Under the pieces are notes generated by a model, which saw only the letters and a program-made list of their open reading frames with translations, did not search any database and had not been told where the DNA came from. This document shows positions 40,210-50,925 of a DNA stretch of 64,000 bases, in pieces (the first letter of the stretch is position 1; the number at the start of each line of letters is the position of its first letter). The DNA comes from Meandrina meandrites (Eukaryota > Cnidaria > Anthozoa > Scleractinia > Meandrinidae): NCBI GenBank assembly GCA_963693305.1, contig OY855904.1, forward strand, positions 44,624,315 to 44,688,314. The letters run 5' to 3'. The position numbers were made by a program, and so were the translations under genes.

Positions 40210-40387
40210 CTTTGGAAGCTATCTTCACAATGACACCCAACCAAATTTGTCTGGCGCCTTTCTTATCCTTCCATGGTACCTCCACCTCATTACCGTTGTC
40301 AAAGCTTTGCCTTAAAACACATTTACTCTGGGGCAGTACACTTAGGCTTTTATCCCCATCGAAATAAATGGATGCGTACACAGCCAT
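40210..40387 (-). pseudogene. BEN-domain gene, exon 1
   Basis: The ATG at 40385-40387 sits in a strong Kozak context (ACCATGG). About 59 codons follow to a consensus donor (AAAG|GTAAGT). The encoded segment (ASIYFDGDKSLSVLP, then VEVPWKDKKGARQIWLGVIV) resembles the N-terminal beta-rich domain found in other cnidarian transposon-borne BEN genes. Exon 2 is 1.1 kb away. The five-exon chain 40387 to 20375 keeps phase at every junction once the Polinton is removed, giving about 755 codons including the internal TAG. Confidence 0.7.
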
Positions 40388-41076
40388 GGTAATAAAAACT
40401 CAACTGATGAAGATTATACCAGTATTCTTCAGAACTTCTACAAGCGAGGTTGTGATGTAGCGCGGACAAATTCAAACTGAACCGCGTTTCAAGTTGTCTT
40501 ATCCAATCAGTTTTCAGCATTTCTTGTAACAGTACACTTACACTTAACAGAGGTACACAGGGACTGACCTGTGTTTGACCTGCTGATTCGAAGTTGTCAA
40601 TTTCTTTTAACAATAGACCTGTAAGTTGTAAGTCCATTTTCATGAAAAGCCCACCATAAGAGCAAAGCAATTAATTTGAGGTTGTAGTGTTCTATTCTAG
40701 TTGAAAAAGGTGAGGTTGAGAAATATAAAGGCACATATTACCCATAACGATTATCTGTTCAAATTTACTAAAAACTTTATCGAGTGTGGGCACAGAATAA
40801 ACGAAAATAGCGCCAACATGAGTGACAGGTCAACTTAAAGTGAACATTCATAAGGCATCAGATAAACATGCAACCAAAATGTTTTAGATGCGGATCGGCC
40901 CTGACATACCCCAACTGACAAGCTAACGTGACAGATCTTTGAAACGCATACTCGAGTGAGCTTTTATAATAAGGGGTTCAAATGCAACACACGTACACTT
41001 AGTAAGGCGACTTATAACTATTCCCGTGTAAGCACTGCGACACATTGACCAAAAATAAGTTTTATTTATCAACATA
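40388..41076. other. Upstream region of the BEN gene, no gene recognised
   Basis: No supported ORF or motif. It separates the BEN gene from a short plus-strand ORF at 41077. Confidence 0.4.
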
Positions 41077-41268
41077 ATGGATGTTAGAAAAAGACGTGCT
41101 AAACGCAAGCGATCACCGGAAAAAACTGCGGACGAATATGTAGAGGTCAGAGTTCCTTTATTTGAAGCAGAAGAAGTCGTCGATAATGGCAAAGCAAAGG
41201 AAAATCAAAGGCCCTTTGGGCTGTCTCGTGTCAGTCAAAAAGAGATTAAAATATACTTTACGAAATAG
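41077..41268 (+). CDS. Short basic ORF, unrecognised
   Basis: 63 codons, very basic at the start (RKRRAKRKRSPEK), then acidic, in good Kozak context (ATAATGG). Its place within the EnSpm-like element suggests a first exon or short accessory protein, but no splice partner or homologue is recognised. Confidence 0.25.
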   Translation: MDVRKRRAKRKRSPEKTADEYVEVRVPLFEAEEVVDNGKAKENQRPFGLSRVSQKEIKIYFTK

Positions 41269-41426
41269 TTATTATAAAAGTAAATGTTTTGCTAGGCCGC
41301 AAAAAGCTTGTATGTTATTTACGCTTGAAATATTTACAGGGAGTTCATTAAAGACTTTCGCGTTACTAAAAAAAATAGGTGTTCTTAGAAAATTTACCAT
41401 ATCCGGGGATAGGGAAAGCAGAGACG

Positions 41427-41565
41427 GGGGAACATTTTGCTGGGATAATATTTAGTCTTCTTTTTCCATACGCGGGAAATAAAAATGGCGAACAGGCGGG
41501 AAAACGAAATCACAGAACACATATTATTTATGATTTTTACCAAAAAACGTCCGTCCTCTCTATTT
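41427..41565. repeat. Direct repeat, copy 1
   Basis: Starts GGGGGAACATTTTGCTG and continues to AAAACGTCCGTCC. It is repeated with an extra internal stretch of about 50 bp at 42448-42640, about 1 kb downstream in the same orientation. Confidence 0.85.
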
Positions 41566-42447
41566 CCGACGCAAACTGAACGCAAGAGGAATTGAGCGTT
41601 ACTCGAAGCACTCGTCCCCCACTTCACCTCCTTATGCCGACGTTTTGCGCTGTTTTCCATTTCTTTTGTTATTTATTGCCCGTTTTTAACGATCAAAGAG
41701 CAATATCAGAAAATAGAGTATTTCATACATGTTTCTTGTGACGAAAACGCTGAAAATAGAAATGCCGATATGTTTGTAACGAACCTTTTACAGTGCACAT
41801 ACCCAGGCAAATAGCATTCCCAAGGTAAATAACACCAAGGTAAACTCACCGCGGGAATACGTTACCGAGGCGTTTGCGGTCACACACTTAAGTCAATTTT
41901 TCATACTGTTTTCGGCGCGAAATGCGAAAATGGGTAATTCGAGGGTGCTTGCTTAGCATCATCTCGCTTTTTTTATTTATACTCTTTTGACAGTCCTCTA
42001 CTGCTTTGTTATGTCAGTATTTCAGACAGCGAAGACTCCGTTTATATAAATCTCTTTGTTGGATTTTTCTAAACCTTGAGATGAAATCGAAATACATATA
42101 AGAAAACGCACTATAGATCTTCCTTGACTAGTGTTGTATTTAAACGCCAAATTTCCAAAAAAAAATAGCATTTACTTACAAATCAGCAAGCCATCAAGCC
42201 ATGATCCTAAGAAAGACCACGTTTTTGCTGCCTTGAACCTGCAAAGTTGACCTCAGGAAATCTAAACCTCACGCCATCATATTTAATTTCAAATTTCTCT
42301 GTTTATTTTATTTGCTTATCTTTGAGGTTTGCCTCACGATTGGTCATTTTATCTTGGGGTACTTGGAAAACCTACCTATTTGCCTCGGTAACTTTCATGG
42401 GCGATTCGTTTGTTCTTTTTCACACCGCCATAAATTTACCTTGTCGA

Positions 42448-42640
42448 TACCTTGGGGGAACATTTTGCTGAGATAATTTTTAGTCTTTTTTTTCATAAGC
42501 GGGAAATAAAAATGGCGAACAGGCCATGAAAATGACAAAACACCCGGGAAAACAAAATTACAAAGCACGCGGAAAAACAAAATGACAGAGCACATATTAT
42601 TTATGATATTTACCAAAAAAACGTCCTCTCTATTTGTGAG
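42448..42640. repeat. Direct repeat, copy 2
   Basis: Same start as copy 1; it contains short internal repeats (GGGAAAACAAAAT and related units). Confidence 0.85.
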
Positions 42641-44373
42641 TTTCCCGAGGTAAACAGCCCTTTTACCATGTTAAAAGGACGATGTGTAACCCTAACTATA
42701 TAAATTTGACACACTACACTATTAACCTATTCCGTACTTGAAACCCTACACTGCTACACAGATCAAGCAATTTGTTCCAGTCAAATTTTGTTAATTTCAT
42801 TTTATGCAGTTACGATAAAACTTTCCGTAAAGATTCTCAAAATCCCGCTCCGGCTCTTTCTTGAAATTCCCGCTTACCGCTCCTGTTTTCAGCTCCCATC
42901 CCGGCCGAATATCACCACATCTTCTTATCTGGGTTACTTAGCGTGAGGTCTCTCTTTGACCTTGTTAAAGGGCAACTCTTGGGAAATTTACCCCGATTTT
43001 TTTATTTTTTCTATAAGTTGTTTATAGCAACAGGAATCTTTAGAAGGTAAAATTTTAAAGATATCGGCCAAAATGAATTTACTACGAATTTTCTTTTACG
43101 CCAATTTGGCGGCCATTTTGAAAACGTTCGGATTTTGGTACGGCACGTGATGCTACGTCACAGGTGTGGAAAGCAGATTTGCTTTTGCATGCTTCTGATA
43201 AGAGGAAAACACGCCAAGCGTCTCTTCATAAATGAGAATGACAAGGAGAGAAAGACCCTATGCTGTTCAATGATTTCCAAGATAAAAAAGGTAGTGCTTC
43301 AGTGCTTAAATATAAAAGGAAATAAACTTAAAAAGAGTAAATCATGTGTCGTGAAACGAAACAAATCCGTCAGATTGATCGGTCTTCTAAGGTCAGCAAA
43401 TGTACATAGCTTTATAATACGATGCATCCTCTCTTGCACCATATCGTGATAAAGATGCTTTTTGTCTGGAGTAGATAGTAAATTGAAAAGGGTCTACGAG
43501 TGCTGACTCCCATAATTTGTCAGAAATCTCTTCATTTATGAGCAGGAATACTGAGCCTCTATATGTCGACCTATGTCCTATATGTAAGCGAAATCCACGC
43601 GTTCGGAAACAGACCGATATATTTTGATTCTGGTGTTGAGAAATTTGTAGCCACCCTCAGATTTCTCCTGCTGTTAATTGGCAAAATAGAAAGCAATTCC
43701 CACCAGCAAATGTAGTGTTTCTTTGAAGTATATGCCTTCGAAAGGCGCGCGTGATTTGCGTGCAGGTCAGTACTGCGCAATAAGAAGCCACTACCCCGCG
43801 CGCTAGCAGAGGCGCTCTCGCGGGATATAAAATTATACGAAGAAATGGGGAATCAAATATAAAACAATATCCGGATAACTAAGAGAAGAAGTGTTGCGTG
43901 AAGTACTTATTCTGTGATTCCTTTTGAGAAACAATTGTTGTAAATTAGGCAACCTGGGGTGTAGCATAAAACCCGGATATGAAAGCGTGTCACGCTCTTT
44001 CCCTTCACCCTCCCTAGCCTGACCACGAAACAGTTTCGTGTGCAGATTCGAGCAGATGTCAGTTGACGAGATAACTAAAGGAAAACATGCCAAATGTTGT
44101 AAGACACGAAGAGCGCAACGTCCATTTCAAATGCAAACCATGAATTAAAACGCAAGCAAACGCGAAAGTAATAAGGAACCAAACACAGCACAATTTTCGA
44201 TTTTCGTGGGGGTTCTTTTCGCAAAAAGATAAGAAATTGCAAAATAGAAACATGACAACTTAATTATACCGATAAATATAAAATCACGCAGGGTCGTGTA
44301 ATAGTCCCGGTGGCAGTAATCGGTTTACAAAATCATTCTCAGTACAGTTTTACGCATACAAGCACGAACAACC
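42641..44373. other. No gene recognised
   Basis: Open frames at 43135-43449 and 43833-44093 are not supported by domain or splice context. Confidence 0.4.
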
Positions 44374-44646
44374 TTGAACAAAGTTTCCTCGAGGCAAGTT
44401 GTTTCAACTACAGAAAGCGCAAACTCCCTTCTCCCAACAAAAGAAGTGAAGAGACCGAGCAGAGTTTTGTCCACATTTAACGTCCAGAACGTCTTTAACT
44501 ACAAGCCTGTGTATGTTCTAGATAAAATCTCCCGCAGAATTACGGATAATCTAGTTTCGGTAGCTGGCATTATTTCGCCTGCAGAATTCTTCGTTTTCGA
44601 GCAGAATTTAGAAAAATCGGTAACACAAAAGAGACAAAGAATTTAA
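44374..44646 (+). CDS. ORF of unknown function in the EnSpm-like element
   Basis: 90 codons. The predicted protein (including YVLDKISRRITDNLVSVAGI) looks protein-like, with helices, but no domain is recognised. It lacks an assigned splice partner. It may be an exon of an accessory gene of the element. Confidence 0.25.
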   Translation: MNKVSSRQVVSTTESANSLLPTKEVKRPSRVLSTFNVQNVFNYKPVYVLDKISRRITDNLVSVAGIISPAEFFVFEQNLEKSVTQKRQRI

Positions 44647-45123
44647 CTTGAGTTTCTGTATTTGCAAGCTTTCAAACGCATAAGATAGATAGTGTAGATT
44701 AGGCTGAAGCTCAAAAGGTCAAAACCTATTGTGATAAACATGAGCAAAAATATTTGAAGACCGAATATAAACAACAAAATGCAGCAAACAGTTCGGTTGT
44801 ATAAAAGCATGTTTAATTAAGCTTCTCGCGTACATGCAAATAATAACAAGGCTTTTCAGGTTTGACTTAGCTCACAAACAACTGGCCGAGGTAATAGAGA
44901 AAGAAACTGTACATTTAGGACTTCAATTCACTCACCATTCGTCGCCGTCGGCGGTGAGGAGGTTCGATATTTTACTCCCTTTCTCTGTCTCGCTGTTTTT
45001 CCCTGGAGGCTCAAAACGCCAGGGTTGAAATACCATAGAAGGTTCTTAATTATCCCCTGACATATCCCCTCCTATAGCTCTCTAAAAATCAGTAGAGTCG
45101 CTAGCAGAAGTTGAGCTCTCACT

Positions 45124-45142
45124 GCAAGAATTTGAGTCAGCC
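45124..45142 (-). other. Possible start of a small serine-rich N terminus
   Basis: A minus-strand ATG near 45142 opens MADSNSCSESSTSASDSTDF and stops. This composition is common at the N termini of transposon proteins in cnidarians, but no continuing exon is assigned. Confidence 0.2.
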
Positions 45143-45549
45143 ATGTTCGTGACTTGTTGCGGTTCCACATCTGTGAGGTATCACATCTCGTGATCATAAT
45201 CGAAGCATCCATGGCGAAATGTCACCTAAAATACGAAGCTTTACGTTAAAATTAACCGGTAAAAAAGCTTCTGAATTCAATTTTTTTGCTTCCTGTGTAA
45301 TTTTGGAAACATTTGGAAGCTTTTACTGAAATATAGTTTTCTAGCCAAGAGTTGCCCATTAACTTTTGAGATGTTTGTAAGATAAGTCAAGCAAGGCTTT
45401 TTTTAGCCCCCTAACGCAGCTGACTTAAAATGATTTTATCTCGGCGAACTGATAAACATTTCTCGATGATCACCAATTCTACTGGCAAGAAGCATGCCAT
45501 CCCCTCAGTCTTCAGTTGCAAGTCATGTTGAAGTACTTGCTACGGCAAA

Positions 45550-46051
45550 CACAAAACGAAAAAACCTCGCGTTAAGTCTGCTGACAGGACTGAGAAAGAA
45601 ACGCACGTACTTCTTAAAGCGTGGGTCCCCAAATTCAGTAAGCTGTGGGGAGTTTCACAAAGAAAACATAAAAATGTGGAACGATATCTATTCTTCGTAT
45701 AAAGAAAGGTGTCCAGAAAGCCAGAGAATGCTACAGCAGGTGAAGAAACGGCAGCAGAATCTAGAGTACGAGTTCAAGTAGTTCAGGCAGCGATCTCGCT
45801 CGACTGGAGAAGATGGAATTCAGAAAATTAAAGAAGGCTTCCCCTATTTCAACATCCTGAGTAAAGAAAGGCGAGAAAGTACGACTCCAGACTGGCATGC
45901 AGAGTTCTTTTATTGAAATGTGTGAAAAGAGTATGGAGCAGGACAACGCAAGATTTGAACGATCAGCTGAAATGTTCCGTGACGCCCAGAGCAGGCAAAT
46001 GGAACAAACAAAGGCCATAGTTGACATTTTTAAAGATTTAGCATCAAAATA
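45550..46051 (+). pseudogene. Myb/SANT-like accessory gene of the element, decayed
   Basis: Consecutive pieces of a Myb/SANT-like transposon protein lie in different frames. One is an N-terminal helix piece (EKETHVLLKAWVPKFSKLWG, about 45582-45641). Next is the recognition helix piece in another frame (MWNDIYSSYKERCPESQRML, then QNLEYEFK, up to a TAG at 45779-45781). Then a KEGFPYFNIL piece continues in the frame of the TAG. Finally a C-terminal coiled coil (RFERSAEMFRDAQSRQMEQT) is in yet another frame, ending at 46051. So there are at least one in-frame stop and two frameshifts. Such proteins often accompany DNA transposases as DNA-binding partners. Confidence 0.65.
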
Positions 46052-46839
46052 ATTGTCTTTATCTAATCGTTTATCTTCTGTTATTGAAACGATACATACA
46101 ATTGTTGTGCAAAACTCACGTAGCAATCATAGTCTTTTTTAGGATGCTGGTTTTTTGTCCAACCTTTTTCAACGCAATTCTCCAATGAACTTTCAACATG
46201 CCAAATGCTGTTCCATTACAGATCGTAGTGCACCGAACTTTAGGTTTTAAACTTTCTCCGCTCCTGAGTCAGGCGTCCTCTGTCCGGGTAGGGTTTCACT
46301 AGCCAGTTCGTTGGTGAATAGGCACTGTCGCCAGCTAAAAGAGGCCTTATTTCTGTTCCATTTATATTGCCTGTTGGACCACTAAGAATTTGCGTTCGCT
46401 GCAAGTTCATGAATCAAACACTCTCTCCTAATTGTCTCAACCATTCCATTTAAAAAATGTACAAAAATTTCACCTAATAAAACTGCTCAAATTTAATACA
46501 TCTCTTTCACTGCTTTACATTCTACGCCGCGATTTTCCCTTAAATTAAAGTTCAATTCTGTTCAACTAAAAAGCCATTTCTAATAAACACTCCCAACCGA
46601 AAAACGATTACAATGAACCAGCAGAAAAGCAAAAACTTTCAATGCAACAATATTTTTGAACTCCTACTTATAAACAAAAATTATTTGTTCTTTCACAACA
46701 CGCACAAAATCCGGCGGCCTCACAAAGCAAATCTTGACATGGCGGGAAAAATATTGGCATGGCGGGAAAATTCCGCGGCCTCACAAAGCAAACGCGCATG
46801 GAATGCACCTTGGAATGCACCTTCTCCCCCTCGCATATT

Positions 46840-46874
46840 CTCGTGTCGTCATGACAACGTCATGACGACACGAG
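46840..46874. repeat. Perfect hairpin covering the transposase start codon
   Basis: Arms of 16 bp, CTCGTGTCGTCATGAC at 46840-46855 and its complement at 46859-46874, separated by AAC. The candidate ATG of the transposase is at 46862-46864. Just upstream are two copies of TGGAATGCACCT and two of CGGCCTCACAAAGCAAA. Confidence 0.85.
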
Positions 46875-49613
46875 ACAATGATGGAAGTCACGCGAAGGGT
46901 GAACGATATCACGAACAGCTCCTGTTAAACCCGCCAAGTCCAAGCGATGGAGAGGAAGAAAGTGATGAATTTGACAGCAACAACGCCGAGTTTCTTGAAG
47001 CCAGTTTGTCCTTTGCCAATAATGACAGCACTGAAAGTGACATTCTGCTGGTTGATGAATGGTTCGGAGACGACAATCGCGACCAAAATCTTCCTTCAGA
47101 TAGCCAAGAAGACACCGACTTTGAAGACCTGTGGTCACATGTCAGAAACGATATGCTGAACAGGCGTGAAGATTATTTTGAGGAAGAATTACACAGCATG
47201 GATGTCGAAGGTGAAGATGTCTGGTTTGATGTCGAGGAACACTTCCAGTTGACAGAGAACGCCACTGAGTTTTCTGGTTTACCTGGTGTCTCTCAATGCG
47301 GTAATTCACAATCGCCAGAAGAAAACACATGTCAAAAGGAGAAAACTGACTTTGACCAAGAACCTTTGTATAATTGTGCAAATGTTTCTTTAGGCTCAGT
47401 CATGGTATTGCTCGTGTTGTTTGTTATTAGGTTTAATTTAACTAGCGAAGCGCTCGGAAGCCTACTGTCAATTATCACCGCATTATTACCGGCAACTAGG
47501 GTTCTTCCAAGTTCATTGAGCCGATTCAAGAAGTACTTCAGTGACTTGAAACACCCTTTTGTCTTTCATCATTATTGTTCCTACTGTTTCACCCACATCA
47601 GTCAACATGGAGTCAAACATTGTACAAATCCACATTGCCTGAAAGATTTAAGTGGTAAGGGTGCTACTTCTTATTTTATAGAAGTCTCCATAATCAATCA
47701 ACTTCAAACAATGTTTTCAAGGTCCGGCTTTTATAAAGACCTGCAGCACAGGTTCAACCGTAAGAAGCAAGCACAGGAAAACATCGAAGACGTCTATGAT
47801 GGGCGGCTATACAGGTCTTTAGTTAGCAAGGCATTCTCAATTCAGGAAATAATATTTCATTCATTTTTAACACTGATGGTGTCCCAGTATTTAAGTCGTC
47901 AAAAGTTTCTATTTGGCCGCTTTATCTTGTCATCAACGAATTACCTCATAACAAGAGATTTGCAAAAGAAAATTTGCTTTTTGCGGGAATGTGGTTTGGA
48001 GAAAAAAAGCCAGCCATGTGGACATTTCTGAAACCGTTTCATAAATCGTTGTCTGAGCTAGAGCAAGGGGTTAATTTCACTGTTAACGGCATTGGAAACG
48101 TGACATGCCAAGGAGTCCTTCTTGGAGGCACATGCGATCTTCCTGCTCGTTGTTTAGTGTGCAATGCCATCCAGTACAATGGGGCGTCTAGTTGCTGGAA
48201 GTGTCTACAGCAAGGGAAAACAGTTAAAACAGGAAAACAAGGGTGCGTTAGAGCGTTTCCGTATCAAATGGAAGATCCCAAAGGTCCTCAACGAACACGC
48301 GCAGAGACAGAAAAACATGCACGACATGCCCTTGCTAACCAACTGAATGGCAAGAAAGACTACATTGTCCATGGGATAAAGGGACCTTCCTGGTTTGGAT
48401 TACTGAAGCATTTTGATTACGTCGCTGGAATAGGAATAGACTATATGCATGGCGTTTTATTGGGTGTTCAGAAGTTGCTACTGACTCTATGGTTCAGTGC
48501 GAAGTTCGCTGGAAAGGCCTTCAGCGTAAGTGGCCAGGTCTCTCTTGCTGATAAACGCCTATCGGAAATATCACCAACACTAGAAATCCATCGCTTACCG
48601 CGCTCTATTTCAGAGCATCTCAAGTACTGGAAAGCCAGTGAGTTGCGTTCATTTTCTCTTTTTTACGGTATTCCTGTCCTTTATGGTATTTTGCCCGATA
48701 GCTTTTTTCATCACTATGCAATTTTTGTGCACGCAATTTACATTTGCCTCAAAGACTCAATATCTTCAGAAGATCTAAAGAAAGCGGAACTGATGCTATT
48801 TAGCTTTTGCAAGGACTTCAGTTCACTTGATGAAGAATGTTTCAATACTCTCACTGTTCACCAATTACTACATTTAACTGATGATGTGAGAGACTTAGGG
48901 CCCGTGTATACCCATAGCTGTTTTAGTTTGAAGACAGAAATGGCTTCATTTTGAAGTTAATACACGGAACGCAATTTATAGATAGCCAGATTCTTTCCGC
49001 TGTATCTATTACACAGAAGATACCAGAGCTTAGAGAAAAGTGCATTATAAGCGGCACCGATTTGGAAGCAATTTACCTCTCGTTAAACAGTTCGCGGAAG
49101 CCAGCCAAAATGTTTGAAATATCTAAAAACGTTTATGCTTTAGGTGCATTTTATAATAGAACTCTGAATGCTCAAGAATATGCGGCCTATCAGCGATATC
49201 TTGGCTTGGCTCCCACCACTGTTATTGTGCGTGCATTTAACAGAGTACAGATCGGTCCATCCGGATGTTACGTTTATGGGCTTGATTATAAAAGAATGTT
49301 GAAGAGAAATTGCGCTGCCGTGAAATACATTTCACAAGACTTGAACAGTGTACAGTTTGCCCTCGTTCAGTACTTCTTTCAGTTGTCAACTAGCACAGGA
49401 GATATCCTTAACCTTGTAATGGCGAAAACCCTTAAACTTCAGCGTGAATATGACGGCAGTACACACATTCGTGTCGTGGATTTATCACACGATCAAGAAC
49501 TGATTACCTTTCCATTGCGTGACGTTTGCAGTAACTGCATATTTATTTCTTTTACTGACATTCCTGACAGGGGATATATGTGTGAATTTCCCAACCGAGT
49601 TGAAGGAGACTAA
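46862..49613 (+). pseudogene. EnSpm/CACTA-like (tnp2-type) transposase, two frameshifts
   Basis: Three overlapping frames (to 48031, 47974-48954 and 48951-49613) together give one transposase of about 900 residues. The N-terminal third is acidic. A zinc cluster (CSYCFTHISQHGVKHCTNPH) is followed by SYFIEVSIINQLQ and YDGRLYRS. A frameshift near 47850 moves to a frame with FNTDGVPVFKSSK and INELPHNKRFAKENLLFAGM. GGTCDLPARCLVC, GIDYMHGVLLGVQKLL and PRSISEHLKYWKASELRSF follow. A second frameshift near 48925 leads to LIHGTQFID and YKRMLKRNC. I recognise this as the tnp2-like family common in cnidarians. Unlike the recombinase ORF at 17834, it cannot encode a whole protein unless unrecognised introns remove the shifts. 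Confidence 0.8.
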
Positions 49614-50489
49614 TTTTGTCTCATTGTTTCATGTTGATTGTAAAAATACTATAATGAGATTAAAAAACAATGATATTTTATAAAAAACGTGTGCCAAAAT
49701 TCTTAAAGATTGCAATTGAATAGGTGACAAAAACGGCAAACTAAGCAACCTTTTGCAATCTTCCCCCACACCTCACCCCCACAGATTGTTTTGACCTCTT
49801 TACCACGTGGGATATCTCGAGATATCGGCGGCGTTCAGGAGGAGTGCATGCAGGACTAGCCTTGCCTGACAAACGTTTATGACCATTTAGCTATTTTTCG
49901 TGATATCAATAGTTCTAGGCGGAAGTAGCCGTGGGTAATAGGGCGATAAACGATGTCATTCAACTTATGGGCAAAACACGGACGAACGAGAACCCAGAAG
50001 AAATCAGGAAACAAAATTACGTGACCAGCCGGTTAATCCATGGTGAAGATGAAACAAGTCGCTAATTCGTCTTTCAAGTGGTTTATAAAGTGGCCTACAA
50101 AACTTTTTAAGATCAAATAATGCTTATCTGTTTACATGAAGCCTGAAACCAGTGATAGCAGACTCTCGCTTGTACACATTTGAACTAAGAGTCTTTGGAG
50201 TACGCCAATAACACGCGACCATGTGATCGACAACACTATATCACTTCACCTAGTCTGCTGCTGCCTTGCTCTGATCTTATGAAGTGAATGAATCAGGAAA
50301 TATAGGTTAGTCTGTATGTCCTGTGTGCTATGTGTCACCTCCACACGAGCACATTTAAAATCTATTATACCAGGATTTTCCTACTGTGTAATAAACTAGG
50401 AATTAAGTTGATACCACAGCTTCCCCTTACAGCTGCCTTGCCAAATTTTCAATTTTCGTTTCTTAACTTATAAATCAGGTTCTGTTAGG
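49614..50489. other. 3' flank of the transposase, no gene recognised
   Basis: AT-rich after the stop. No supported ORF before the subterminal repeat zone. Confidence 0.45.
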
Positions 50490-50792
50490 CTACTGTTAGG
50501 CTAGATATTTTGGTTACCCCCAGTCATTCGAATTACCAAACACATTTCAGGCTTTGTCAGGCCAAGAATAATTAAGGCTACCGATTCATAACGCTATCGC
50601 CCTGAAAAAAATTACGCTATGTTAGGTTTTGTGTAAGCTTAAATTTAAACCTAACAACACCTTAATATTTTCAGGCTTGGCATTTTTAACCTAACAAATT
50701 CAATGTTGGGCTTTTGTTAGGTTTGTTTCAGGTCTCAGGACATTAAATCTGGCCTGAATTAGGCCTGATTATGGCTCTGTAAGGCCAGACTA
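50490..50792. repeat. Right subterminal repeats of the EnSpm-like element
   Basis: Many short copies of GTTAGGCT, CAGGCTT, AACCTAAC and TAGGCCTG in 300 bp, mirroring the left-end cluster at 17058-17395. Confidence 0.7.
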
Positions 50793-50803
50793 TTTCGTAC
50801 GGG

Positions 50804-50919
50804 TATGACTGAGTTAAGTGTCTTGCCCGAGAGCACAATGCAGTTCCCCGGGGAGGGCTCGAACCCAGGCCGTTCAATACTGCCAGCGCACTAACCATTA
50901 GGCTACTGCGCCTCCCGCC
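50804..50919 (-). repeat. SINE, 5' half, split by the EnSpm-like element
   Basis: Minus-strand SINE head. It has a GAGCACAATGCAG-type body, a B-box-like CTCGAACCC and a CTAACCATTAGGC A-box region, and ends at GCGCCTCCC. It completes the half at 16862-17046. Confidence 0.88.
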
Positions 50920-50925
50920 TCCTGT

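Larger units (their letters stand above)
17047..50803. mobile_element. 33.8-kb EnSpm/CACTA-like DNA element (composite)
   Basis: The ends are exact 11-bp inverted repeats, CCCGTACGAAA (17047-17057) and TTTCGTACGGG (50793-50803). They are flanked by TA at 17045-17046 and 50804-50805. Removing the element and one TA rebuilds a continuous SINE, so both boundaries are base-precise. Both ends carry dense subterminal AGGCTT/CCTAA motifs, as in CACTA elements. Inside are a tyrosine-recombinase-like ORF, a BEN-domain gene, a Myb/SANT-like pseudogene and a frameshifted tnp2-type transposase. The Polinton (15,065 bp) is nested within; without it and its target duplication the element is about 18.7 kb. 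Superfamily assignment rests on the transposase. A 2-bp TA target is compatible with EnSpm but not diagnostic. Confidence 0.8.
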
